Source of the DNA: a candidate division FCPU426 bacterium
Lineage (GTDB): Bacteria; Oederibacteriota; Muellerivitia; Muellerivitales; Muellerivitaceae
DNA length: 64,000 nt
Assembly (NCBI GenBank): GCA_003136635.1
Contig: PLFD01000057.1
Coordinates: 80,135-144,134, forward strand
Direction of reading: 5' to 3'
A model generated the notes under the pieces. That model was not told where the DNA came from, did not search any database, and saw nothing but the letters and a program-made list of their open reading frames with translations. The position numbers and the translations under genes were made by a program. Numbering within the stretch: the stretch's first letter is position 1; every line of letters begins with the position of its first letter. Shown piece after piece: positions 1 to 7,773 of the stretch.

Positions 1-6
1 TACGAA

Positions 7-1287
7 TTAAACTGTCTCAATCTTGGACTGCGCGATCAAAAAATCCAGGGTCTTTTCGTATTGGATCCAATCTTTTATCGAATCCATATTCCCCTGTTGC
101 TGAACATAGCGTCTCACCACATCAATCGGTTGATTCACGTTTCCAGAAACTTTTTGAATATAAGCATCAATATCCACTTCTTCAGTCTTCACTTTTTCAG
201 TCACCGAGATTTTCTCTACGATCAAAGCCAAGTGAACATTTTTCTCAGCCACTGGCTTCATTCCCTCGACAAATTGTTTCTTTTGCTCATCCGGCAATTG
301 ATTGGCGTCAATTCCCTGACTGCGCAGTCGTTCCACACCCTGCTGCACCAAACGCTGCTGTTCCAATTGGATCAGCGAAGCCGGAACATCAAACTTGTGC
401 TCAGCGATCAACTTTTCGCCGATTTGCTCAATCATCTTCGACCGTTGATCGGTCTCTTTACTATGTTTTATTTGCGCTTCTAACTTTTCCCTCAACTCTT
501 TCAGGTTTTCAGCTTTACCCCCGTCTTTTGCAAACTCATCATCCAAAGCGGGTAATTTTTTTTCCTTAATTTCGTGCAACTTCACAGTAAATTCAGCTTC
601 TTTTCCTGAAATCTCTTTCTTTCCGTAATCCGCTGGGAAAGTAATTTTAAAGGTCTTCGAATCTCCGGCTTTTAAACCAATAAGATTCTCTTCAAAATCT
701 TTCAATAAGCTCTGCGAGCCTAAAAGCACCGGGTAACGACTGGCTTTTCCGCCTTCAAAAACCTTATCGTCAATTTTCCCTTCAAAATCAATCAGAACCC
801 AGTCATCGCCCTGGGCCGCACGGTCCGCCGGCACCAATTGGGCCATTTGATTGCGTAAATTTTCCACAGCTTTATCCACGTCTTCTTCACTTACTTCGGT
901 TTTGTCTTTCTTAACCGTCAAACCTTTATAATTTTTCAATTCAAAAGCTGGTTTTATCTCAACCGTCGCCACGAACTTCATCGGAGTACCTTCATCAAAT
1001 TGTAAATGTGTGATTTGCGGCTGGGCCACTGGGTCAATTTTTTGTTCAATTAAAACCGTTCGGAAAAACTCAGGTAATTGGTTTTGAACCATTTCCTCAC
1101 GGGCAGCGGCTTTATATTGCTTCTTAATAACATCCAAGGGCACCTTACCCTTTCGGAAACCGGGGATCTTGGCCTCTTGTGAAATTCGATGATAAATACT
1201 GTCCATCTTGGTCTGAACTGTTTCGCTTGGAACCTCAACGGTAATTTCTTTCGTACAGCCTGTCACATCATTCACACTGACTTTCAC
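7..1287 (-). CDS. tig: Trigger factor (ribosome-associated chaperone, PPIase)
   Basis: Encodes a 426-residue trigger factor, the ATP-independent chaperone that binds the ribosome exit tunnel and folds nascent chains in the cytoplasm. The ribosome-binding motif GFRKGKVP near residue 45 is the family signature. It is followed by a central FKBP-like PPIase domain (about 150-245) and a helical C-terminal chaperone domain. The start is taken as GTG at 1287 because an AAGGAG lies 6 nt upstream and the protein then begins MKVSVNDVTG, as the family does. A TTG at 1302 would put that AAGGAG inside the gene. It lies downstream of tRNA-Leu on the same strand. Clp genes often follow tig but would lie outside the window. 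Confidence 0.95.
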   Translation of the reverse strand: MKVSVNDVTGCTKEITVEVPSETVQTKMDSIYHRISQEAKIPGFRKGKVPLDVIKKQYKAAAREEMVQNQLPEFFRTVLIEQKIDPVAQPQITHLQFDEGTPMKFVATVEIKPAFELKNYKGLTVKKDKTEVSEEDVDKAVENLRNQMAQLVPADRAAQGDDWVLIDFEGKIDDKVFEGGKASRYPVLLGSQSLLKDFEENLIGLKAGDSKTFKITFPADYGKKEISGKEAEFTVKLHEIKEKKLPALDDEFAKDGGKAENLKELREKLEAQIKHSKETDQRSKMIEQIGEKLIAEHKFDVPASLIQLEQQRLVQQGVERLRSQGIDANQLPDEQKKQFVEGMKPVAEKNVHLALIVEKISVTEKVKTEEVDIDAYIQKVSGNVNQPIDVVRRYVQQQGNMDSIKDWIQYEKTLDFLIAQSKIETV

Positions 1288-1347
1288 AAGAAGCTCCTTC
1301 AAAGTTGGTTATTTATGATTTTAATCGCAGCAATTCTAAAAGAATAT

Positions 1348-1432
1348 TGGTGCGCGGGGGGGGAGTTGAACCCCCACGGGTTGCCCCGCCAGAACCTAAA
1401 TCTGGTGCGTCTGCCAGTTTCGCCACCCACGC
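1348..1432 (-). tRNA. tRNA-Leu, anticodon UAG
   Basis: The minus strand folds as a class II tRNA. The acceptor arm pairs GCGTGGG with CCCGCGC. The anticodon stem CCAGA/TCTGG holds the loop TTTAGGT, giving anticodon TAG (1396-1398). A long variable arm (CGGG-CAAC-CCG type) and a T arm with GTTCAACTC follow. The discriminator A at 1351 is followed by CCA, so the 3' CCA is encoded in the genome. The long variable arm together with the UAG anticodon identifies leucine. Confidence 0.95.
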
Positions 1433-1575
1433 ATTAACTTATGACAAGCGGCGAACTAGGTTCAATAACTCGCTTTTTTCCTAAAAAAACAGGGGCTTAT
1501 CTTAACGAGAGCCACAACCAACGTCAATTTAAGAGGGGCGAATATAAGGAAAAACCTAGATAAAAGATAGACAGA

Positions 1576-3210
1576 ATGGGTTATTCTCCCTCCAGATATT
1601 TCAATTTGACACTCCTGGACCAATTTATGCCGAAAACTATTCCACCGAAAGTAAACCTAGCCATTATCGGCGGCGGTATCAATGGCGCCGGTTTAGCCGC
1701 CCAAGCCGCTCAGGCGGGTCTTTCGGTTGTTTTATTCGAGAAGGACGATTTTGCCTCCGGCACTTCCAGCAAATCCACCAAACTGTTTCATGGCGGGATT
1801 CGCTATCTGGAACAGTTTCGTTTTTCTCTCGTCTTTGAGGGCCTGCACGAACGCAACCGTTTAATCGCTATGGTTCCCCATTTGTCTCGAACCATTCCTT
1901 TTTTATTGCCATCCTACAAAGGGGATCAACGTCCGGCCTGGATGCTCAAAATAGGGCTCTGGCTATACGACCTTTTGGCTGGCTCACATAACATCGCCAA
2001 ACATCAATGGCTTTCACCCCAGGAAGCTTTGGACAAAGTCCCCACTCTTAAAAGTGATGGCCTTAAAGGTTGTGGTCTTTATTACGACGCTCAAGTTAAT
2101 GATGCTCGGTTGGTTTTAGAAAATGTTTTGGCCGCCGAACAATCGGGAGCCAAATGCCTTAACTACCACCAAGTCACCGAGATTGATGAAGAACCTTCCG
2201 GCTATCGCGTCACCTATTGGAACGATCTCACTAAAAAGACTACTTCTCTTATGGCCTCTTGTCTTGTCAATGCGTCTGGTCCCTGGGCCAATGAAACCGC
2301 TCAAATGATTGATTCCGACTCTAAAAAGCTGGTCCGCCCTACCCGCGGCACCCATATCGTGGTTCCACAAGTTTTAACGGATCAAGCAGTTCTCATTACT
2401 ACTCTAGTTGATAACCGGATTATTTTTGTCATCCCGTGGCGCGGTTACAGTTTGATCGGAACTACCGATATAGACGACTCTAGCGACCCCGACTCCACTC
2501 ATCCGACTGATGAGGAAGTCGACTACCTTATTGAACAGGCCGCCCGGGTATTTCCCGGCACTTCTATCAACAAGAAACATATTGTCGCGGCCTTTGCGGG
2601 TTTACGCCCGCTGGCTTGGGGAGACGAAAAAAACGCTTCCTCAGTTTCCCGGGAAGACGAGATCATCCGCAAGGGCCATTTATTAACCATCGTGGGCGGC
2701 AAACTGACTACATACCATTCGATGGCCAGGCAGGCTCTTCGGAAAGTATTAATGATTCTCGATCGTAAAGACGCTGGCAGTTCCAACCTCACCTTGCCGG
2801 GGTTGCCGGAAAAACCCTGGGATGATTTTTTAAAATCATCCATTTCTAATTGGACTGAAAAATATAGAATTACCTCAGCTCAAGCCCATCACCTGGCTCA
2901 TCTATATGGAAAACAAGCCGAACACCTTTTGGACCTGACTATTCAAAACCCTGAATGGAAAAAACCGATCCATCCCGAAAGACCTGAAATAGCCGCTCAA
3001 GTGATCTTCGCCGTTCAAAAAGAAAAAGCCTTTCACCTGGATGATGTCATGCTCCGCCGTTTGGAAATCGGTTACAGCGCTCAACGCTGGGGTGAAAGCG
3101 CCAAAAACATATCTCGTTTAATGGCCCAATTGTTGAATTGGGACGAACCTACCCGCCTGAAAGAATTGGAAAGTTACCGGGTTCAGCTTTATCCCCAGCC
3201 TCTCGCCTAA
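1576..3210 (+). CDS. glpD: FAD-dependent glycerol-3-phosphate dehydrogenase
   Basis: A 544-residue member of the GlpD/GlpA family. It oxidises sn-glycerol 3-phosphate to dihydroxyacetone phosphate at the membrane and passes electrons to quinones. An N-terminal Rossmann FAD motif (IIGGGINGAGLA) is followed by the family motif GGIRYLEQ near residue 75. The DAO fold ends with a C-terminal helical DAO_C domain after about residue 400. The length is normal for GlpD. The start is uncertain: neither ATG 1576 nor the in-frame ATG 1627 (MPKTIPPK) has a clear ribosome-binding site. The FAD motif starts soon after the second, so the first 17 residues may not be made. No glpF or glpK neighbour is seen. 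Confidence 0.88.
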   Translation: MGYSPSRYFNLTLLDQFMPKTIPPKVNLAIIGGGINGAGLAAQAAQAGLSVVLFEKDDFASGTSSKSTKLFHGGIRYLEQFRFSLVFEGLHERNRLIAMVPHLSRTIPFLLPSYKGDQRPAWMLKIGLWLYDLLAGSHNIAKHQWLSPQEALDKVPTLKSDGLKGCGLYYDAQVNDARLVLENVLAAEQSGAKCLNYHQVTEIDEEPSGYRVTYWNDLTKKTTSLMASCLVNASGPWANETAQMIDSDSKKLVRPTRGTHIVVPQVLTDQAVLITTLVDNRIIFVIPWRGYSLIGTTDIDDSSDPDSTHPTDEEVDYLIEQAARVFPGTSINKKHIVAAFAGLRPLAWGDEKNASSVSREDEIIRKGHLLTIVGGKLTTYHSMARQALRKVLMILDRKDAGSSNLTLPGLPEKPWDDFLKSSISNWTEKYRITSAQAHHLAHLYGKQAEHLLDLTIQNPEWKKPIHPERPEIAAQVIFAVQKEKAFHLDDVMLRRLEIGYSAQRWGESAKNISRLMAQLLNWDEPTRLKELESYRVQLYPQPLA

Positions 3211-3305
3211 AGCTTAATCCTGTAACTTCTCTTGAATTGGCTTCGTACAGAGCCTAGATTACCCATTATCTTTTGCTCAATGGCACCCTATTTCGGAGGT
3301 ATATC

Positions 3306-4232
3306 ATGGAAAAAGTCATCATTATTGGTTCCGGCCCCGCCGGATACACGGCTGCTCTCTATGCATCCCGCGCCAATTTGAGCCCCTTGTTGATTGATGG
3401 AAGTCAACCTGGTGGACAATTGACCACGACTACCGAAGTCGAAAACTTCCCCGGCTTTCCTGAAGGCATCATGGGGCCGCAACTCATGGAAAACATGAAA
3501 CAACAAGCCGCCCGTTTCGGCACCCGGTATAAAAACGGTATGGTCACTAAAGTCGATTTTTCGAAGCGTCCTTTTAAACTTTGGGTCGACGAAACCGAAC
3601 TCATTGAGACCGAATCTGTCATTATCGCCACCGGCGCTTCGGCCAAATACGGCGGGGTTCCTCGCGAACACGAACTCATTGGCCGAGGTGTTTCTGCCTG
3701 CGCCACTTGCGACGGCTTCTTTTTCAAAAATCAGGAAATCGCGGTAGTCGGAGGCGGCGACTCAGCCATGGAAGAAGCAAACTTTTTAACCAAGTTCGGC
3801 AAAAGCGTCACGATCATTCATCGCCGCGAGGAATTTAAAGCGTCCAAAATTATGTTAGAACGGGCAAAAGCCAATCCCAAAATTCACTGGATGATGAATT
3901 CAGTCATTACCGAATTAGAGGGAAAAGATACTTTGACCGGCATGAAGGTAAAGAACGTTAAAACTAACGAAGAAAAACAATATCCTTTCACAGGCCTTTT
4001 CTTCGCCATTGGCCATACGCCCAACACCGGCATTTTTAAAGGCATTCTTGACATGGATGAAGTCGGTTATTTGAAATTGCCAGTTCCCAACCGAACTATT
4101 ACCAATATTCCGGGCGTCTTCGCGGCCGGCGATGTGGCGGATCATTATTACCGCCAAGCCATATCCGCCGCGGGGATGGGTTGCCAGGCCGCTATTGAGG
4201 CTGAACGCTGGCTATCCGAACACGAAAAATAA
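3306..4232 (+). CDS. trxB: Thioredoxin-disulfide reductase
   Basis: A 308-residue flavoprotein that reduces thioredoxin with NADPH in the cytoplasm. It shows the FAD motif GSGPAGYTAA at the N-terminus, the redox-active CATC pair near residues 132-135, the NADPH-binding GGGDSAMEEA motif, and the C-terminal FAD motif GVFAAGDVAD. Length and order match bacterial low-Mr TrxB. The start is ATG 3306, preceded by CGGAGG (about 3294-3299). An in-frame TTG further upstream would place this site inside the gene. It stands alone between glpD and an exported hydrolase. A partner thioredoxin could be the exported or cytoplasmic thioredoxins elsewhere. Confidence 0.95.
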   Translation: MEKVIIIGSGPAGYTAALYASRANLSPLLIDGSQPGGQLTTTTEVENFPGFPEGIMGPQLMENMKQQAARFGTRYKNGMVTKVDFSKRPFKLWVDETELIETESVIIATGASAKYGGVPREHELIGRGVSACATCDGFFFKNQEIAVVGGGDSAMEEANFLTKFGKSVTIIHRREEFKASKIMLERAKANPKIHWMMNSVITELEGKDTLTGMKVKNVKTNEEKQYPFTGLFFAIGHTPNTGIFKGILDMDEVGYLKLPVPNRTITNIPGVFAAGDVADHYYRQAISAAGMGCQAAIEAERWLSEHEK

Positions 4233-4364
4233 GTTTGCTAGTTATCGCTCCATTTTTCCTCGATTATATCGATTCTTACCATTATATATAATTGCTGTTC
4301 GCACTTCTTGTTCTTCAGTATACTTTTGATTTCGATTTAAGCTTTCATTTTTCAAAAGAGAATA

Positions 4365-5318
4365 ATGAAAAAACTCTATTTATCAATTTTTGTTTTAACC
4401 GTCATCTTTTTCTCGAAAGGTTTGTACGCCCAAGAAACTCAAAATTTATCTAAAAGCCTTCCCTTGTCTACAACTACACCCGTGCCAAACACATCTACGC
4501 CTACTCATACTGCAACCTTTACTTATACGCCAACAGCTACCTACACACCCACCGTGACCTATACGCCAACTAAATCACAAACGCCAACTTCCGTTTTCAA
4601 TTGCATTTATGCGGTTATGGGTGATTCCTGGGTCTGCGGTGATGGAGCTAGCAGCCGCCCCGCAAGCACCTTCGCCTATTTGACCTCTGAAACTTTAAAA
4701 AACTGGTATCCAGGAATTATTTATGAAAATGATTGTAATCCCGGCTCCCCTCCTGAATTTTGGATAGATGAAATGCCTCAGCACTTAAATACATTGTCTA
4801 AGAAAAACGGACTTCCTATCGGTTATGTGGTGTTTGTGACAGGCTCAACCTGCAGTTTTAATTTATTTAATCAAGACCACTTGGGTGACAGCGGTAAAAA
4901 CGCGTCACTCTCTGAGAATATTTCGCAAAAAAACAAAGACCTATTAATTAATGAAATTTACGCCCCTCATCCGGATGATTACAAAAAAGTAATGGACAAA
5001 ATAATTGGTGAGATTTATGCCGTTAATCCAAATGTGAATCTGGTCATTCTTGACATCGCTGACCGTTCTGGAGGTACCGGTAAATGGGCTCCACCGGCTG
5101 TTTATGAATCCTATCGACAGCGACTTTATGATTTGAAGTCTAAATACCCCAAAATGAGAATTGCTGACATTTATACGGCTATGAAAGGACATCCTGAATG
5201 GTTTAAAAGTCATTACGCGCAAGCCCAAGACCACCCCAATGATTTAGGATACGCTGCGATTACCAAGTGTATTTTGGCCCAATTCGCCAACTGGCCCTAC
5301 CGACCGCCTCAACATTAG
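4365..5318 (+). CDS. Exported SGNH/GDSL-type hydrolase with Thr-Pro linker
   Basis: A 317-residue predicted exported esterase/lipase-like protein. A signal peptide (MKKLYLSIF...LYA, cleavage near residue 22) is followed by a Thr/Pro-rich linker of repeated TYTPT units (about 35-75). The rest looks like an SGNH hydrolase: block I GDSW with the candidate nucleophile Ser near residue 86, a GxN-like stretch with an Asn near 165, and block V DHPNDLGY near 288 supplying Asp and His. The substrate cannot be told from sequence; polysaccharide deacetylation is common in the family. The linker suggests display at a distance from the surface. It has its own AAGAGA ribosome-binding site. Confidence 0.65.
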   Translation: MKKLYLSIFVLTVIFFSKGLYAQETQNLSKSLPLSTTTPVPNTSTPTHTATFTYTPTATYTPTVTYTPTKSQTPTSVFNCIYAVMGDSWVCGDGASSRPASTFAYLTSETLKNWYPGIIYENDCNPGSPPEFWIDEMPQHLNTLSKKNGLPIGYVVFVTGSTCSFNLFNQDHLGDSGKNASLSENISQKNKDLLINEIYAPHPDDYKKVMDKIIGEIYAVNPNVNLVILDIADRSGGTGKWAPPAVYESYRQRLYDLKSKYPKMRIADIYTAMKGHPEWFKSHYAQAQDHPNDLGYAAITKCILAQFANWPYRPPQH

Positions 5319-5430
5319 CCGCTTACTTTTTCGTTACTACTTTTCTTCCAAACACGCTTCTTGCATCTAGTAATCCCCGGAAGGCACGGGGTATAAATGG
5401 CTTCATTAATTGCTATCTCAAGGAGTCGTT

Positions 5431-6495
5431 ATGAAACTACTATCCCCTTTCAAGCTGGGCCCAATGGAACTTTCGAATAGTATGGCCATGTCCGCCCTCA
5501 CACGCTGCCGCGCGTTGGAAGGTAATGTGCCCAATCCACTGGCGGTCACTTACTACAGCCAAAGAGCCTCCGCGGGACTCATTATCACTGAAGCCACTCA
5601 AGTCACTCCCATGGGCCAGGGCTATCCCAACACACCCGGTATTTATTCGGACGAACAGGTTCAGGGGTGGAAAAAAATCACTGACTCTGTCCACCAAGCG
5701 GGAGGAAAAATATTTCTTCAGCTTTGGCATGTAGGCCGGGTTTCCCTTCCGGATTATCACGACGGAAATCTTCCCGTGGCACCCTCCGCTCTTCCCATGA
5801 GCGGACATCTTCACACTCCCCGGTTCGAACAAAAAGATGTTGTCACGCCCCGGGCTCTGGAACTTTCAGAAATTCCGCAAGTCGTTGCCCAGTTCAAGAA
5901 GGGCGCGGAAAATGCCATGGCGGCGGGCTTTGACGGTGTGGAAGTTCACGGCGCCAACGGTTACCTGCTGGAACAATTCACCGAAAGCGGCTCCAACCAC
6001 CGCACCGACGCCTATGGCGGCAGTTTGGAAAACCGTCTGCGCTTTCCTTTGGAAGTGGTTGACGCGGTCATCAGCGTCTGGGGAGCGGATCGAGTGGGAT
6101 ACCGCATATCGCCTTATTTTGATGGTTACGCCATGTCCGACGCTAATCCAGTAGAAACTTACACCCATCTCACTGAAGAACTGGATAAGCGTAAACTGGC
6201 CTATCTTTGCGTCAAAGAAGGACCAGCGGTTCCAAAAAACGCGGCCGCCTTAACACCCATCCTGCGAAAGATATTTCACCAGGCCTACATGGTGAATATG
6301 GCCTTCACCGCCGAAACCGGAGAAGCGATTCTGGAAAATGGCGGAGCTGATTTGGTTTGTTATGGAAGGCTTTTTCTCGCCAACCCCGATCTGCCCGAGC
6401 GGTTCAAACAAAAAACATCGCTTAACCAACCCGATCCCGCCACTTTTTACGGTGGCGGCGAAAAAGGTTATACCGATTACCCAAAGTTGGGATAA
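5431..6495 (+). CDS. Old Yellow Enzyme family alkene reductase
   Basis: A 354-residue FMN-dependent TIM-barrel ene-reductase of the NemA/OYE type. It reduces activated C=C or nitro compounds with NAD(P)H in the cytoplasm. The motifs LQLWHVGRVS (about 96-105), VHGANGYLLEQF and NHRTDAYGGSLENR are diagnostic. The substrate-binding pair is HxxN (His172/Asn175 by count), as in yeast OYE1 rather than the HxxH of some bacterial homologues. AAGGAG lies 6 nt before ATG 5431. An in-frame upstream extension is unlikely. The gene converges on the DUF4412 gene, with a strong hairpin between them. The physiological substrate is unknown. Confidence 0.9.
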   Translation: MKLLSPFKLGPMELSNSMAMSALTRCRALEGNVPNPLAVTYYSQRASAGLIITEATQVTPMGQGYPNTPGIYSDEQVQGWKKITDSVHQAGGKIFLQLWHVGRVSLPDYHDGNLPVAPSALPMSGHLHTPRFEQKDVVTPRALELSEIPQVVAQFKKGAENAMAAGFDGVEVHGANGYLLEQFTESGSNHRTDAYGGSLENRLRFPLEVVDAVISVWGADRVGYRISPYFDGYAMSDANPVETYTHLTEELDKRKLAYLCVKEGPAVPKNAAALTPILRKIFHQAYMVNMAFTAETGEAILENGGADLVCYGRLFLANPDLPERFKQKTSLNQPDPATFYGGGEKGYTDYPKLG

Positions 6496-6517
6496 TAAAA
6501 CCCGCTTAGAAAACAAA

Positions 6518-6557
6518 AAAGGGGCATCCGATTATCAAATGAATCGGGCGCCCCTTT
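6518..6557. terminator. Bidirectional intrinsic terminator
   Basis: A long hairpin pairs AAAGGGGC with GCCCCTTT and, inside, CCGATT with AATCGG around an 8-nt loop. A-rich sequence precedes it and TTTG follows it. It lies between two convergent genes, so it can end both transcripts. Confidence 0.8.
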
Positions 6558-6581
6558 GTTATTTCACCGCTAAAGAATTAA

Positions 6582-7244
6582 TTATTGACCGGGATGCTCA
6601 CCCATCATGGCTCCCAGATTTCCCATATCCAGCTTGTTAAAACCCGCCGGTACCTGAAAAAGACTTTCATCCAGGGTTTCAGGGGTAATGTTTGTAGCTT
6701 CCATAGTCATCACCACGTTGCCGCCGGCATCTTTGCTCACAATCTTCAAAGGAAAAAGTCCCTTATGCTTGACCGCGTCAGCCCAAGCGGCGTTCGCGTC
6801 ATTTGGTTTTTCGGCAAAACCGCCAAAATTGCCCAACCCATGGGCCGCCCAAACGGATGATGAACCTCTTTTTCCCGTATAAAGCCATTCCTCACAGGTC
6901 TTGCCGAGAATCACCAGAGACCTTCCGGTGTCAGTGAATGTTCCCTCCCTGGCTGCGGCGGTATTTGAAGGCGGAATAGCCATCGTCATATACATTTTCT
7001 GAGCGACCATAAGCATGGTAATTTGGCGGGTTTCCATATCCATAATGGCGTCTCCCTCATGGCCTCCGTTGATGGTGTTGATACGAATTTGTTTGCCCTT
7101 GAGAAGATAAGTAATCGTTCCAGTGCTTTGCTTGGCGGTCATGTTGTAATCAACCTCGCCTTCAAACGTCCCGGAAGCATAAAGTGAAGCGGTGCCCAGC
7201 ACCATCCATAATCCCAACACCAATCCCAAACAAACTTTTTTCAT
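6582..7244 (-). CDS. Exported DUF4412-like protein
   Basis: A 220-residue exported protein. The signal peptide (MKKVCLGLVLGLWMVLGTASLYA) is followed by a beta-rich domain beginning FEGEVDYNMT, with a K(G)KQIRIN strand and a repeated M-x-M-x-M pattern (MDMETRQITMLMVAQKMYMTM). This layout resembles DUF4412 and LolA-like lipid-binding shells. The C-terminal part carries a helix and a final strand with FQVPAGFNKLDMG. Function is not established; a periplasmic lipid or hydrophobic-ligand carrier is possible. AAGGGG precedes the ATG. No operon partner is present. Confidence 0.6.
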   Translation of the reverse strand: MKKVCLGLVLGLWMVLGTASLYASGTFEGEVDYNMTAKQSTGTITYLLKGKQIRINTINGGHEGDAIMDMETRQITMLMVAQKMYMTMAIPPSNTAAAREGTFTDTGRSLVILGKTCEEWLYTGKRGSSSVWAAHGLGNFGGFAEKPNDANAAWADAVKHKGLFPLKIVSKDAGGNVVMTMEATNITPETLDESLFQVPAGFNKLDMGNLGAMMGEHPGQ

Positions 7245-7318
7245 CCCTGACCCCTTAATTTAAGTTATCGACGGTTTGGGTAATCTATCCAAACCACAGC
7301 ATTGCCACAACTTATAAT

Positions 7319-7471
7319 TTATTCGTCCCGTTGTTGACGGCGCCGGTCTCCGGCCTTTGCCTTACCGCCCATCATGCGGGCTCCTCCGCACCGGGGGCAT
7401 ACGAACTTCCTCTTTTTATGGGCCGAATGAGGCATCTCCCTCATCTTGACCTTGCACTTTCTGCAGAACAT
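7319..7471 (-). CDS. Tiny zinc-ribbon protein (50 aa)
   Basis: A 50-residue open frame with two CxxC pairs, FCRKC at residues 3-6 and VCPRC about 25 residues later, spaced as in a zinc ribbon. The remainder is strongly basic (HKKRKF, GKAKAGDRRRQQRDE), so it may bind nucleic acid or ribosomes. A good Shine-Dalgarno (GAGGAGGTGAGG) ends about 4 nt before ATG 7471. Nothing larger covers the stretch on either strand. A second unrelated small CxxC/CxxC protein lies at 16978-17091. Its function is not known. Confidence 0.6.
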   Translation of the reverse strand: MFCRKCKVKMREMPHSAHKKRKFVCPRCGGARMMGGKAKAGDRRRQQRDE

Positions 7472-7499
7472 ATAACCTCACCTCCTCACGCAAAACCTG

Positions 7500-7709
7500 C
7501 CTCAGAATGATCACCTTCAAAATCTTATCCGCCATCGTACCATCTTCGTAGTTCACCCGAACTCTGACCAGGTAAAGACCTGACGCGATTCCCGAATGAA
7601 TCCAGCAGACGATTCCTGATCCAAAAACTAATTGCACTACATGCCCGCCCACCAGATCATAAACATCCCATTGACTGCTCAGTGCCGGTTTATTAAGAAA
7701 AAGGCAGAT
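7500..7709 (-). pseudogene. Relic of a FlgD-like/T9SS-type C-terminal domain
   Basis: The minus strand reads about 70 codons resembling the C-terminal FlgD Ig-like or sorting domain of large secreted proteins: a WDVYDLVGGHVV strand, then SGIASGLYLVRVRV, then a closing strand ADKILKVIILR. The frame begins right after a TAA and has no body upstream. It also lacks the stop usually found after the last LR, running on into the next small gene's leader. This is best read as the leftover 3' end of a lost surface-protein gene. The ribosome-binding site of the zinc-ribbon gene lies just downstream. Confidence 0.5.
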
Positions 7710-7773
7710 TTAACCGTAACCATTCGACGGTTTAGGCCGTAACCTAGTACATTAAACCTCGGAAGGAGATTTT

